Source of the DNA: Aquatica leii
Lineage: Eukaryota > Arthropoda > Insecta > Coleoptera > Lampyridae
Reading direction: 5' to 3'
NCBI GenBank assembly: GCA_035610365.1
Contig: CM069432.1
Span: 114,533,529-114,597,528 of the forward strand
DNA: 64,000 nt
Under the pieces are notes generated by a model. That model was given only the letters and a program-made list of their open reading frames with translations. It was not told the DNA's origin and ran no database searches. The position numbers and the translations under genes are program-made. Positions 24,719 through 36,424 of this stretch are shown piece by piece (the first letter of the stretch is position 1; every line of letters starts with the position of its first letter).

Positions 24719-25216
24719 ATATGACTAGAACTGACTAGTTTAATGACCAGTTATGACGTCATTCTCTCGTCATAAAGACATACTAATGTCACAGACCAAA
24801 AACGTCATTTAGTGACGTACTTTTCATGTCATAATTTGACGGGTTTTTATATAGGGTATGTATTAATAATAATACTATAAAAAATATTTATTACAAAACA
24901 TTTCTGCTATAAAATACATTACAAATATCAACATTAAAAATAAAAATCTAGTAGACATAATAATAAAATTAAATAAACTTGATTTCTTAAAATAAACAGT
25001 GAATCAGTGGTAGTGACACAAAATAATGGTCTATTTACAATTTAACAGATAGTTTTATTCATTCGAGAGTTTTACCAGGTAAAGTATGATTCAGTGATAG
25101 AAATTACCAAGTATGGTAAAAATTAAAAATTAAGAAAACATCACATATTATTTTATACATTTTGACATCAATAAATTCGTAATTTACTTGTTTTTAATTA
25201 CTTAAGTACTACATAC

Positions 25217-25439
25217 CACATTCAAAATGGATTGTTTTTATTTCGCATAGCAACCAGTTTTCTTCATTAGCTTCGTCTCCTTGTAAAAGTGCCCTTCGAT
25301 ACTGGGAGCTAGTTTTGTATGGTGGCCAAAATATCTGCTTTTGTAAAGGAGTTAACCAGGAAATGCAAACTAATCCAATTGATTCTCCACAAAGACTGTC
25401 ATCTACATTAGAACTAAACTCCAGTCCAATAAATGCCAT
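25217..25439 (-). CDS. First exon of an element-encoded WPPYK-module protein (in E7)
   Basis: From ATG at 25437-25439 the minus strand reads 74 codons plus one base to a GTATGT donor. The end of the exon carries IFWPPYKTSSQYRRALLQG, then EENWLLCEIKTI. I recall the pattern WPP(F/Y)K-x4-RKA-x3-E-x-P-x5-W from N-terminal modules of insect proteins that end in a DUF4806 domain. The exon ends in phase 1, exactly as the homologous exon of element E4 does (SWSLESVKFLGYYG then GTATGT at 32192). No downstream exons are recognised in E7 itself. Function unknown; it may be the accessory or DNA-binding gene of this element family. Confidence 0.55.
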
Positions 25440-26062
25440 CGTGCTAAGCATAATTTGGAAAACGTTGACGAATATAACTGATATATATGAATCAAAGTAA
25501 TTGAAGTTTTAATCTAATAAAAACTTACAAAATAGGTATAGCTAACCTACAAATCTAACGTAATGATATTTACCTTCTTCATAAGAAATGCTATTATTAA
25601 ATATAAAAAACTCACACAACAAAACTGAGTTACAGGGAACAAGAAATTATGGAAAAATGAATAAAAGAAAGCTAGAAACAGAAAATCGCATTTCACCTAT
25701 TTCACCAATGGTTTCATCAGTTTCATCATGTTATAACATAACCTTATAATTGTAAAATCAATGGTTAAAATTTTGCTGTTTGCGAAAATTGTGAAATCTT
25801 TAAGGTAGTAAACTAAAAATAAACAAAAAGTATTATACCTCAAACTCAAACTTGTTTGTATTTCACTATAACCATCAAAGTGATGCAATTGTGGATTCGT
25901 TCCATACTGGTGATATGGTACATTAAAAAGACGTCTGTTCCTGACCACCTTATGACGTCATTATAAAGACGTTCTTTTCTAAGACCTCTTTGGACTTTTC
26001 ACGTCATATATCTTAGTATGACTAGTTATTTACGTCATAATGACGACATTCTGTCGGCTGGG

Positions 26063-27033
26063 TTGTTTTTCAACGAACTACAGATTTTTTTTCGTTAGAA
26101 CCTAAATAATGTGTTAACAATAAAGTTAAAGTAATATAAACTTCTAATCAGTTAACGAATAAATACTTCCTTTTTTATGGGAATATAGAACTCAGGGCCG
26201 AATTTTAAGTGTGAGCGCTTTTAGCCTAGGTCTAAGAATTGTCATCGCCCCTATAGGAATGTGGTTAAATCGGTAATTTTTCACAAGAAATTAATCTTTA
26301 TGACGACAATGAAGTTTTTATTGTACAAAAGTCGCTTGAACATAATTTTAGAAAAAGTCTGAATCCAATATTAGTATATACAGCTAGTATAATTAATAGG
26401 TCGCGCCCCTTAGCATTATGTGCCCCTAGGCCTGGCCTTATCAGCGTAGTGGTAAATCCAGCACTGATAGCACTAGTCCCGTTTTTCAATCGGAAAATAA
26501 TAACAATTTGCAGCTTCAGGGATTACAATTACTGCAAAACAATAATGAGAGGTGATTCTCGTATGCGGAAATTATCATAAGATCCAAATGCAAGTTTAGC
26601 AAGAATGAAACATTTGAGAAACTGTTTCTCAATAAACCAAACAGTAACCTCTTGGTATACTATTAGTCTGTTAGCATGCTGTTAGTCATTGGCTGTTATA
26701 GTGAAGTTTGAACATTAAAAAAGTTAAATGATTTTAAACTATTTTATTGTATTTACAAATCTATTTTTAAATACCCATTTTCTATTTTGTATTTTAAATA
26801 GTTTGATTTTGATTTTCCAGTTTAAATACATTTCACAAATGTATTTTCTATTTTCCAGTTTAAATAGGTTTTAAAAACCATTTTACCCACCTCTGGATAA
26901 TACCGTGTTATAGTTATTACTAAATTTGAGTTCAGGAAAAAAGCGACAGTTATGGTTATACGGCTGTACGACAATTTGACAATATTCTAGACCAATGAGG
27001 TATAATATAATAACTACTGGAGGCACCACTTCG
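26063..27033. repeat. Old dispersed repeat (copies elsewhere in window)
   Basis: 26485-26900 matches 48846-49330 (AATAATAACAATTTGCAGCT, AAACCAAACAGTAACCTCTT, TTTTACCCACCTCTG). 26960-27030 matches 41220-41300 in inverted order around TATTATACCTCATTGTTCTAGA and then GGAGG-ACCAC directly. No coding sequence recognised. Confidence 0.6.
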
Positions 27034-27650
27034 CAGTGGCGGCTCGGGGTGGTTCACATTGGGGGTGCATAATTTCAAAATTAAAAAGTATACCTAATAC
27101 ATTTTTCTTATAAATATCCAATTTGAATTTTCTTATAACGTCTTTACCTTTAACAGATTGTTTATTTTCTAAACATAATTGAGGCATCGGCCGTTTAAGA
27201 TTTTTTACTGCAATTTTTTCATCATACGTTAATCGCGAAAACGCATTATCCACTAAACTAGCGACAGAATTCATTGTATTTGCCTTCCGAGTACCGTGAG
27301 CAAACTAAATACTTGCTCAATCGCTATGTATATTGCAGCATTGAAAACGAGCAAAATACAAGTATCCCCACCTCCAATGTAATTTTAAACGCTGTATTGA
27401 GCAACTGTCAGGTTTTGCTCCTCGATTCACTTCACTCTTCAGTAGACTGCAGTAGACCATCGCACGTTGTTACTGTTGTTAGCGCGGTCCGCAAACCATG
27501 AATACGTAATAATTAAACCAAAGTAATAAATACTTTAGTGTATTTATTCTTTGATTAAACACTTCCACAGTTAGCCGTCGCTTTGTTTGTTTTGTTTAAA
27601 ATTCCAGGGGGTGCAATTGCTCACTTGCTCTCATTAAAAAGCCGCCACTG
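27034..27650 (-). mobile_element. hAT deletion derivative keeping the N-terminal transposase part
   Basis: The left TIR CAGTGGCGGCTCGG and the inverted right TIR (AGCCGCCACTG) have an 8-bp duplication CCACTTCG on both sides (27026-27033, 27651-27658), diagnostic of hAT. The minus strand from 27274 encodes about 75 residues: AFSRLTYDEKIAVKNLKRPM then P-LCLEN...RKFKLDIYKKN. This resembles the segment before and into the TTF-type zinc finger of ZMYM1-like hAT transposases. All later domains are gone. Confidence 0.88.
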
Positions 27651-27658
27651 CCACTTCG

Positions 27659-27860
27659 TATGCTAGTATGGTTACGAATTCGGTTCGGTTTTATTTCGTG
27701 TTTCCCACTTCATCTGGACAAGAAAGCAAACTATCGTTGTGTTTCACTAAACATTTTTATATAACATTTATGTAAATACAATATCCCAGTTTTACATGTT
27801 ATATAAATTATTAGGTCACAACTTACCTCTTTTCTTTACATAAACTTGTTACGTAGATGT
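27659..27860. repeat. Continuation of the old repeat after the hAT insertion
   Basis: TATGCTAGTATGGTTAC-AATTCGGT and CACTTCATC-GGACAAGA recur at 41298-41325 and 43502-43519, showing the uninterrupted repeat order. Confidence 0.55.
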
Positions 27861-27862
27861 TA

Positions 27863-29775
27863 CCCAGTGAGCAAATTGTAGCTAAAACCGGCTGTTTTAT
27901 AACTACTTTAGCTTTTAAAGTTACTCTTTAGAACACCTTTAAGTGGCTTGTGGAAAAACTAAAGCCTCCATGAAACGTTTAAGTAGCTAAAAATTCCGCA
28001 GTTATGTAGCTGTTAGAGAGATCCTTTAACGCATTAAAATCGGGCTTGTATAGCTGTTTGTGGTACTAGCAAAGCTTTGAAGCAGCTGTAAAAGAACCGT
28101 AAACCACCTTTCGGAAACAACTGTGCTGCTTAAATAGCTTTATTTTAGTACCTTTAAGTAGCTTGAAAAATAACCAAAGAAAATAAATTAATTACTTATT
28201 TTACTTCTTCTCGTCTTGTCTACGTGTTTTACAGGTGTATTTTAGGTGTATTTTTTTGTTATATATATTTTAAAAACGCAAATTTTAATTTTTCTTCTGG
28301 TCAGATTTGAACCCGCGATCTCCTACCTGATTGATTTGTCATCATTAGATATTCCAACTGAGCTATCCTACAACATAGATGTTACGTTCACGGACTGCTT
28401 AATATTTGATAATCTGATTTTACAATACGAAAAATATGGGCGGTTTAAATCATAGTTTTAGATAAATTTGAAATCTAGTTATTTATGTTTTAACCAGTAC
28501 TGTTTATAAGAAACTTCCTGTAATTTGGTATACCTCATTGACAAATTTTTGCAAACATTGTTGAGGTTAAGAAATGCATATTAAGTTTTATCACTAATTT
28601 TCCATTTTTTTAAGTATTTATTTTTGTATGTGTGTAGATTGTTTGCTTATATTTATAAGGAAATAATACAAAACAAGGATTAAGTGTGGTTCAATTTGTA
28701 TGTGCTTCAATAAATGTATGTTGTTTTTTTATCCGTTACATTTAAATTTTAGGTATAGTAGATAAATAAGGATCAAGTATCATTTTATTCTATTTCTGTT
28801 TCGACACACATTTGTGCATAAAAATGAACTCTCACAACAGCACAGAAACTACGCTGTAATTTAAAGAGAAAGTTTCTCAAAACCGAAATATATTATTAAG
28901 ATAAACCAGCAGTATTAGAAGTTTTTACCTATCTAAGCTGGATACCATCTCAAAATATGGGATTTACAAAGGGTGTGATTCGTAAGCATATTGGAGGTGT
29001 TTTGCACGAAAGAAAGTATACGAAAAAAAATTGAAGTAGTACGCAGTACAATTAGTTTTCAAACATTGCATGTACTTATACTAAGTGATTACATAAATAA
29101 CCATTGTACGTTTGATTATATGAAAACTAATCGTACTTATATTTCTTACATAATACTGAAAATCGACAAGACACGAACAACTGAATTAATAAAATATTTG
29201 ACCTTCCCCTTCTTTTCTTTGGAAAACTTTCTCAAATATCTTCTTGACTGTGTAACCATCTATTACAAATTAATCTTTTTTATGAAGTCACAGTACAATT
29301 TGTCAATAAGGATTCAACATTGGTCATTGATTCTGTGTTGACAAATAAAAACCTCACTAAAAACAGTCTAAGATCATAAAATCCTACGAAAAAAGTAAAA
29401 AGAGTAGGTTAAAGCTAATGAAAACAATGTAACAGCTGGTTTTGTTTGTCCCAATTTTTGTAAGCTCTTCATTTTGTAAATATGAATGACAATAATGATT
29501 AATAAAAAAACAACAGCTACTTTAAAGTAACAAAGTCAACTTCAGGAAACAATAATACTAATAAAGAGGCATTGTTGAATGCTCTTGAGAAGCTGTCAAT
29601 GAAGTAGCTGTTTAAGGGTGGAAGTGGTTCTTAAGTAGCTGAGCAATTTTATATTGGTACTTAAGCTTTAAAGAAGTTTCTTAAGTTGCCAATTAGCTAC
29701 TTAAGCCAATATCACTTCCTAACAGCCATTGAGTAGCCTAAAGTTCCACAATAAAGTAGCGTTTTGCTCACTGGG
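27863..29775. mobile_element. TIR element E3 (CCCAGTGAGCAAA), 1913 bp, TA target duplication
   Basis: CCCAGTGAGCAAA at the left is repeated inverted at the right (TTTTGCTCACTGGG). TA flanks both sides (27861-27862, 29776-29777). Subterminal DNA is full of variants of TTTAAGTAGCT, both direct and inverted. No transposase found; the open frame at 28991-29341 does not resemble a known protein. A tRNA-like segment lies inside. Confidence 0.85.
28294..28385 (-). pseudogene. tRNA-like sequence with intact A and B boxes
   Basis: On the minus strand TAGCTCAGTTGG (A box) and GGGTTCAAATC (B box) are present at tRNA-like spacing. The D-stem partner, T-stem and acceptor pairs do not form, so this is a tRNA-derived relic, perhaps a SINE fragment, not a working tRNA gene. 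Confidence 0.6.
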
Positions 29776-30110
29776 TACTTTGTTAACAATAATAATAAAT
29801 GTTTATTAACAAAAATTATATAAACAATATACAGTTGAACTCGGTTATAACGAACGTTCGGTTATAGCAAACAAATCTTAAGTACCATCTAAACCGTATC
29901 TTATGCAGGTGTATTTTCGCACGGCTATAACGAACGCTCGTCTATAGAAAACTGGTTTCTCGCTCGTAAGAACATATATAGATCGGCTATAACGAACTAT
30001 CGAAGCGGTCGAAGTGGGGGCGATTCAAAACAAGTTCTATTTTTAGTATATTGTAACCGTTGGTTCTGTTCACTTCAATTTATTAGTGTAGCTATACTTG
30101 TAACGTTTTA

Positions 30111-31109
30111 CCATCAACAATAACTGCTAAAACTAAACGAAAATATATTACCTTGTCTGATAAACTATCAATAATCTTTAAACTGCAAGATGGAAATGCT
30201 AATGCACAAATTTGTCGTGAATTTAAATTATCGAAGTCAACATCAGTGTCGACAAGTTGGCGGCAGAGGGCAAAATATATAACTACGTTGGATAAAAATA
30301 CAACAATCAAGAAATTGCGAGAGCCTGTACGGAAAGATGTAGATCAAGCTCTTTTAAAATGGTTTGCATTGAAAAGAACTCAAAATGTGTCAATCTCCGG
30401 GCCAATTTTAGAAGCAAAAGCTCAAGATTTTGCCCAATTGTCCAACCAGTATAAAGAAGGCGGCAATGGAAATGACTTTAAGTGCACCAAGGGATGGATA
30501 GATCGTTTCAAAATAAGGTACAACATTAATTCTGGAAAGATGCACGGTGAGGCTGCAGCTGTTTCTTCAGCAGTAACGCAGAACTGGCCGACAACTGTAT
30601 GGCCTAATATACGAAGACGTTATGAAGATAAAGACATATTCAACGGTGATGAAACGGGAATTCTTTACAAGATGACGCCAGACAAAACCCTTAAGTTTAA
30701 AGGTGAGCGATGCTCTGGAGGAAAACTTTCAAAAGAACGGATTACAGCTCTAGTATGCGCCAATATGGACGGATCTGAAAAAAGACAATTTTTAATAATC
30801 GGAAAGTAGAAATCGCCCCGGTGCTTCAAGAACTGTTCAAAGCTTCCAGTATCTTAGGTAGCAAATAAAAAAGCATGGATAACAGAGAAATATTTTCAAA
30901 TTTTGTAAGAAAATGGGATACCGATCCTGTGAAAGAGCAAAGAAAAATTTTGTTAATTATTGACAATTGTCCGGCTCATCCAAAAATAGAAAATCTTCAT
31001 TGTATTGAAGTGATTTTTCTTCTTTCAAATGTTACAGCCGTTTTACAGCCTATTGACCAGGGTGTAATTCGATGTTTGAAGACCCACTACAGGAGGATGT
31101 TACTGATAA
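30111..31109 (+). pseudogene. Tigger transposase, N-terminal and DDE part
   Basis: Order: a psq/CENP-B-type helix-turn-helix (KRKYITLSDKLSIIFK...NAQICREF), then a second Tc5/CENP-B DNA-binding domain (KGWIDRFKIRYNI), then the DDE_1 core with FNGDETGI (first Asp), LLIIDNCPAH (second Asp) and LQPIDQGVI (third Asp). The start codon is missing; the first in-frame residues are ITAKTKRKY. TAG at 30807-30809, a second stop and a frame change before 30875 break the frame. It ends at LRRMLL-type residues where E4 entered. Confidence 0.92.
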
Positions 31110-34085
31110 CCCAGTGAACACCCTAATGTAACAGTGATATCACACCTGGAGAACATGTAACATAACAAATATTATATAAATTTTACATTTCAATGATATA
31201 AATTGTAATGTAAAGAGAATATAAAATAAGTGATGTAAACATGATATCAAGTCGACATATATGTGACTTTAAAAGTGATATCACATCAATGACCTATAGG
31301 CAACATAATATTTATGTTACATTGTTACGTATGTTTTACAGGCTAGATATTACATCCTATTAATGTAACGAGATAAACTTGTGAGTAATATAACGCAATG
31401 TGCTTTTGTTGAAATGTCACATCTACATCTCTCATAAACACGTTTAACTTATGTTCAAATTTTTACAGTACACTTGTATAAAATTAGTTATATTTAGTTT
31501 ACAACGTAATGTTTCATTACATTTACATAACTAAGTTCTATATTTCTTATATTATAGTTTTTATATTCAATTTACGCAAAAAAAAGTATTGTGTATCATC
31601 ATAAAACTGAAAAACAAATAAAAGTAATAATAATAATAATAAATAAAAAAAACAACGAATTATTTGTAATTAGTTATTATATTGAAATAATGGTATAAAA
31701 ATTTCATCAGAATGTAATGACAAATGTACACATTTACATTTTACAAATGAAAGTTCGACAGAAATTAATTTGCTCCTTTCACAAAATTTATTAATTGTAG
31801 AAATGTTTTAAACTTTTGACTCACATGGCTGGGATTCCGTATGAATATTAAGCTGAGTTTCAAATTCATTACAAAAATATACACAGTTGAAATACCGACA
31901 AAAATATAAATACATATGTAATAAATGATGATTTTTAAACTTCGCGCTAATTTTTAGCTAATCATAAGTGATCTATGTGACGGGTAGTACCTGTGGCCGC
32001 ACATAGAAGCTGTTTCAATAAATAAATCACTATTGATTTACCGCTCGATTTTAGTGATTTTACTGGATTTAGCTTTGCGATCATGGCGTCTTTTTAGTAC
32101 AGGTAAAAAATTAATTTATATATTAAAGAGCAATTTAAACCCGATTCTCGATCGTGGAGTCTTGAGAGTGTGAAATTTTTAGGTTACTATGGTATGTACT
32201 AGAATTTTACATGCATTAAAATTTATATTTTATTAATTGTAAATTATTTTTTGTTTTATAGGTTCTTATGAGAAAGCTCGTAATATTGCAGCTGAGTCAG
32301 ACTACACTTCGATCACAGAAATTCTTGGTCGAGGTTGTCGTATTTCTAAACCTACTGATGCCGAACGACAATATAATAAGAGATTTGCTTCACCTGTTGT
32401 TAATGGTTTTATAACTGACGAGGACGAAGAAGAAGAGAAAAACAAAAAAATTGATAACTGTACGTACCTGTTTATATATTAAGAAATAGAAAGTAAAGTA
32501 ATTCTTGAATAAATCAGATTTTTTGAAGTATAAAATAATATGAACAAATCAATTATTTTCTAATTTCAATTTATGACTACTCAAGTTTAAACTAAAAAAA
32601 AAGTGTTTACTAGAATATTCTTAGCGTAAATAAATTATAAGATTCATAATCCCAAATGTTTTAGTTATTTATATTTCAATAAATTTTATCTATTTTTAAT
32701 TGTGCTTTGTGATTAATTGTACACTGTAACGATAAACTTGTAATAATTTTCATAAAATTTTTTTTAGAAAACTTGTGTGCAGAATTGGGGAAAATGGAGC
32801 TGATTTCATGAAAAATGTATTCACTCTAATATATGATGATAAGTTTGCGGCTGAAAATACGTGGATGGGGAAAAAAAATAAGCTGAACCTGAGTGAACTT
32901 AAATTTAATAAAACGGTGAGAGGTATGTATATGTTTGCCTATAAATTTATAATTACTGACTTATCGTTAATTACTGTTATTATATTTTCAGAAGTCATTC
33001 AATCAAAGTTTCCTGACCTTACTTCTAGTGATTTTACCCGTAAGGCCGGAGAATGGTTTCGGTTGGGAGCTCAACGTTACAAGCGCAGAAGTAACAAGCT
33101 TACTCCTGCTCCAGAAACAGAGATGAACAGTATACAGCTGATTATATCAAAAAAGTATAATTGCTAAAATACATATAATAATCATTTTGCTACTACCTGT
33201 TCTTGAATCGGGCGAATTATAATATTTATTTGAGTTATCTCCAATTACATTCAAGTCGTGAAAGGTATTTATAAGGTATATATATTTCAAAATATGGAAT
33301 TATTGTATGATGATTGTTTTTTTATAGTTTCAGGTGTATCAAAATTTAATTTCACTATTGCATGGTTATAGTAATTTTTATCGTAATTCAAAGAGAATAA
33401 TTCCAGCTAGGATCCTGACGTTACAAGCGTATTAATAAATCTACATTTTATTTACTTCACTTAATACAATGATAAAATAAACTTTCTTTTTATTTTAGTA
33501 TATTTACTATATTTACTCAACATGAAATTATTCAGTAAATAGTATTCTCTACAGATTAAAAAAGTCATTGAAGTTAACACGTTATGATGAGTTAAGAAAA
33601 TTTTTGTCATTAATTTGAATTTTATTACAAAAAAATTTAATAATAAAAGTACAAATTTTATTAACTTATTCCGTTCTTATTCTAACATTTTAACGTTTAA
33701 TACTTTTTATAATATTGAAAATACTATTATTTACTAGATCTATTTAAATGTAAGTATTACATTAATAGCACGAATAGATACTATATAAGATTTACATAAA
33801 AAATTATGTAACAAAGAAGTCACAATAACATAGGCTAAATGTAAAATTTAGATCTACTTATGACTTCTATTTTACGTAAATATTACACTTGATTTATATA
33901 GCGACATATAACAGTAATATAGCATGAACGTCACATTTACGTTCATTACGTTATGTCATGACGTTACGTAAAAGAGTGTGAAATTGTGCGTCACATGTGA
34001 CTCAAAAGCGACTTACAATTTACATAACGCAAAATTTTGCGTTATGTTACTTTTACGTATTAATTATGTTAAGGTGTTCACTGGG
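31110..34085 (+). mobile_element. TIR element E4 (CCCAGTGAACACC), 2976 bp, carrying a multi-exon gene
   Basis: CCCAGTGAACACC at the left is matched inverted at the right (GGTGTTCACTGGG). Removing the element and one AA restores the Tigger reading frame at this point, so the target duplication is AA (31108-31109, 34086-34087). Subterminal sequences are rich in variants of TAATGTAACA and GTGATATCAC. It carries exons of a DUF4806-like protein (32107-33167) but no recognised transposase, so either that gene is the mobility gene or the element is mobilised in trans. Confidence 0.9.
32107..33167 (+). CDS. Element-encoded DUF4806-like protein (in E4), probably broken
   Basis: Exons: A about 32107-32191 (PDSRSWSLESVKFLGYYG, end of the N-terminal module, phase 1), B 32262-32459 (SYEKARNIAAESDYTSITEI then LGRG, an acidic DEDEEEE linker), C 32768-32922 (RIGENGADFMKNVF... 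TWMGKKNKLNL), D 32992-33167 (FPDLTSSDFTRKAGEWF... to TAA). C and D fit the DUF4806 pattern R-IGG-x10-L-x6-LA-x3-W-x-GKK-K...W-R-A. The A/B junction is clean. The B/C junction as drawn creates a stop, so a coiled-coil exon like that of the 46-47 kb copy may be missing, or the gene is dead. The first half of the N-terminal module, including WPP, is not found. Family assignment is from recalled pattern, not a search. Confidence 0.6.
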
Positions 34086-34676
34086 AAAGCTCATTGACGC
34101 TTATGACAAAAATGTAGAATTTAAAATTTCGTTATTAGACGCAATTCTAATGTTAGACACAGCATGGAGAAAAGTTTCCCAAAAAACCATTGCAAATTGT
34201 TTTCGACACGCTGGGTTTTATGTTGATACAGGGTTTGACGAGGAAGATAATCTTCCACTTGCTCAGTGGATGTTACAGCAGCACAATGACGAAGAAAATG
34301 AAAAACCTAATGACTTATCCGAATGGGCAAATGAAAATCACATACAGGATTTTGAAAGTTTTAATCTAAACGAATATATAATAGACAATCTGTTGGAAAT
34401 TACCGAATTTCCAGATGATGATATTATAGTCAACTCTAAACAAAGAAAACGAAGACGTCGATGCCGAAAGCGACGAAGAAGGCAATGAAGAAAACAACGT
34501 GCCGACAATTCAAGAAGCCCTTTCAGTTCTAAAAACGGTAACAACTTATACGCAGTTAACATATCCTGAAAATATTAGCTTTTTAAATGCCTGTGACTTA
34601 TTGGAAAAAAATATAAACAAGAAGATTCTTATAAAAAGAACCACCCAAAGAAAAATTACAGATTACTATTGATAAA
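34086..34676 (+). pseudogene. Tigger transposase C-terminal part
   Basis: Resumes after E4 as KLIDAYDKNVEFKISLLDAI then WRKVSQKTIANCFRHAGFYV, the usual Tigger block after the third catalytic Asp. The acidic tail NEENEKPND... follows. A frame change near 34440 separates an arginine-rich artefact from the true tail (NVPTIQEALSVLKT...ITDYY), ending near 34673. Confidence 0.88.
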
Positions 34677-34837
34677 TTATAAACACATACCTACAATTGT
34701 ATTATGTAATTTGTTTATTACTTTAGAAATGTATTTAATTTGTTTATTACTTTAGAAATGTATGTACATTGTAGTTTATTTCATAAAATATGCTTGTATC
34801 TATGTATGTATTTTATTTACAAATTTAACGCACATAA

Positions 34838-35851
34838 AGCCGGGTACTCACGGCTGCAACACAACATGTAATGTAACACGTAATGTAACAGTTACTGTAA
34901 CATGATTTTATGTGGACGCTTTTGGCCGGACTCATTTAAGCATCCTGCGATCACTGAAATCCGTAGTGTTCGTCGAACTGTTCCACTCTGCCTGTGACTC
35001 TGCCATGTTTGTACGTATACACACAAAATACTTATAACCAGACAGAAGATATACTTAGAGGGGAATCTCCTGTATATAAACTTGGAACACAGTTTATGGC
35101 GCCCTACAACGGTTGTGGGGAAAACAAATAGCGCGAATTTTAAACTTAATGTGTGAGTGTGGGTAGCACCCATTATTATTACAATGGTTTATTTTGAATG
35201 TTTTCTTGTTTTTGAAAGAATAGTTATGAAAATTGTCACTTTTTTATAATTATGCATTAAAAAAAGCGACTTATTTTATATAACATTTTTTATTTGCACA
35301 AATACAATATAAATAACTTCCAGTTTCATTCGAATCAACACCGTGTGAATATTCTAACAACTTTTCTTTAAAACGAATATGAAAACCTTCAGTTTTTAAA
35401 TAGTAATAAACGTTAGAATCAAACACGTGTAAAAATAACTTGCATTATTTAGTCGATTTCATTCGAGAAATGCAATTCAGCGTTTTTAGCCTTCAAGGTA
35501 CGAAAAAGAGGGAAATAAAATTTGCTGTGTTTGTATTTTTTACCGATAATTATTACATAGTGGCCTCTAACGGTTGTGGGGAAAAGTTAAAACGTTACTC
35601 GTCTACAAATACTTAGTTTATGCTTATAACACGTCCACGAACCTACTGCGAGCGCCTTTGTGTTCGTTGGAAAAACCGACAAGTTTCGGATCGCAGCGAA
35701 CTGTTCACTCCATAGTCTGTGCCATAGTTCACTCCAAGTTTGAAGTGCGTTCGCGAACCAGGTTCGGACAGCGTACACACAACAAATTTTGTTACAGTAA
35801 CTGTTACATTACGTGTTACATTACATGTGTTGCAGCCCTGAGTACCCGGCT
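34838..35851. mobile_element. MITE with 62-65-bp TIRs, TAA target duplication
   Basis: The left end AGCCGGGTACTCACGGCTGC, through to AACAGTTACTGTAACA, is repeated inverted at the right with one 3-base gap and one mismatch seen. TAA lies on both sides (34835-34837, 35852-35854), as in PIF/Harbinger-type insertions. Inside, CAACGGTTGTGGGGAAAA recurs (35107 and about 35569) in direct order. No coding sequence. Confidence 0.85.
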
Positions 35852-35966
35852 TAACGAACGGTCGGATATAGCGAACCAAATTCACCCACTCATGGTAGTT
35901 CGTTTGGATTAGTTGTTTAACAATGCTGGTGTGAAAATTTGTTGTCGTTTCGTTTTAAACAGACTA

Positions 35967-36152
35967 TGCCCGGTTACATAAAGCAAAGATAACTATGCTG
36001 TTAGCTGACGCCGTTGTTAACTAAATCGTATGGCTATCCATTTGAGAATGTCGTTCACAAAACAATTAAATTTGTACAAACGACAATGCTTAACAACACA
36101 AGCACGTTGTTAACTACATCGTCGAAGTTAATGCAAGTTTATGCAACCGGGT
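35967..36152. mobile_element. Short MITE (CCCGGTTRCATAAA ends), CTA target duplication
   Basis: GCCCGGTTACATAAA at the left pairs with TTTATGCAACCGGGT at the right. CTA flanks both sides (35964-35966, 36153-36155). About 186 bp; no gene. Confidence 0.7.
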
Positions 36153-36424
36153 CTAAGTATTATGTTTTAATAAATATTAGTAGAGGCATTTCATTATGTC
36201 GTGAACTGTGACCTTGAGTTGAAAATCGGAATTAATAAATTAAAAATTTCTAAGTGAATCTTAAAAACGTTAAGTAGTTCATATAAAAGACAACCACCTC
36301 AACAAAAAATTTTAATAATCTAAAAATAATTAGATATTTATATATTTAATAAAAATAAGTAGTAATGAAGACTTGTTAATTAAAAATACAACGACAAAAG
36401 CAATTATAGGTTAGTAAAAATGTT

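Larger units (their letters stand above)
16649..26062. mobile_element. TIR element E7 (CCCAGC...), about 1.4 kb, split by a BEL/Pao insertion
   Basis: The left end CCCAGCTAGCAAACTGCCGT and the inverted right end (CCCAGCCGACAGAATGTCGT on the other strand) agree at about 24 of 33 positions. TT duplications flank it (16647-16648, 26063-26064). Subterminal DNA on both sides repeats TGACGTCA and TGACGTMA-like palindromes. It carries one coding exon on the minus strand (25217-25439) of the same gene family as element E4. The BEL/Pao element (16700-24718) plus its 5-bp duplication lies inside; removing it leaves about 1390 bp. Confidence 0.82.
29832..35925 (+). mobile_element. Tigger/pogo element interrupted by two other elements
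   Basis: The left TIR CAGTTGAACTCGGTTATAAC follows TA (29830-29831), and the characteristic GTTATAACGAACG blocks repeat to about 29998. The right end near 35855-35925 keeps AACGAACGGTCGGATATAGC and AGTTCGTTTGGATTAG in decayed form. Transposase pieces: 30111-31109, 34086-34488 and 34440-34673. E4 (31110-34085) and a MITE (34838-35851) are nested inside. Confidence 0.88.

Noticed and set aside
28991..29341. 116-codon frame inside element E3
   Set aside because: Hydrophobic, AT-driven composition with no recognisable domain; not supported as a gene.
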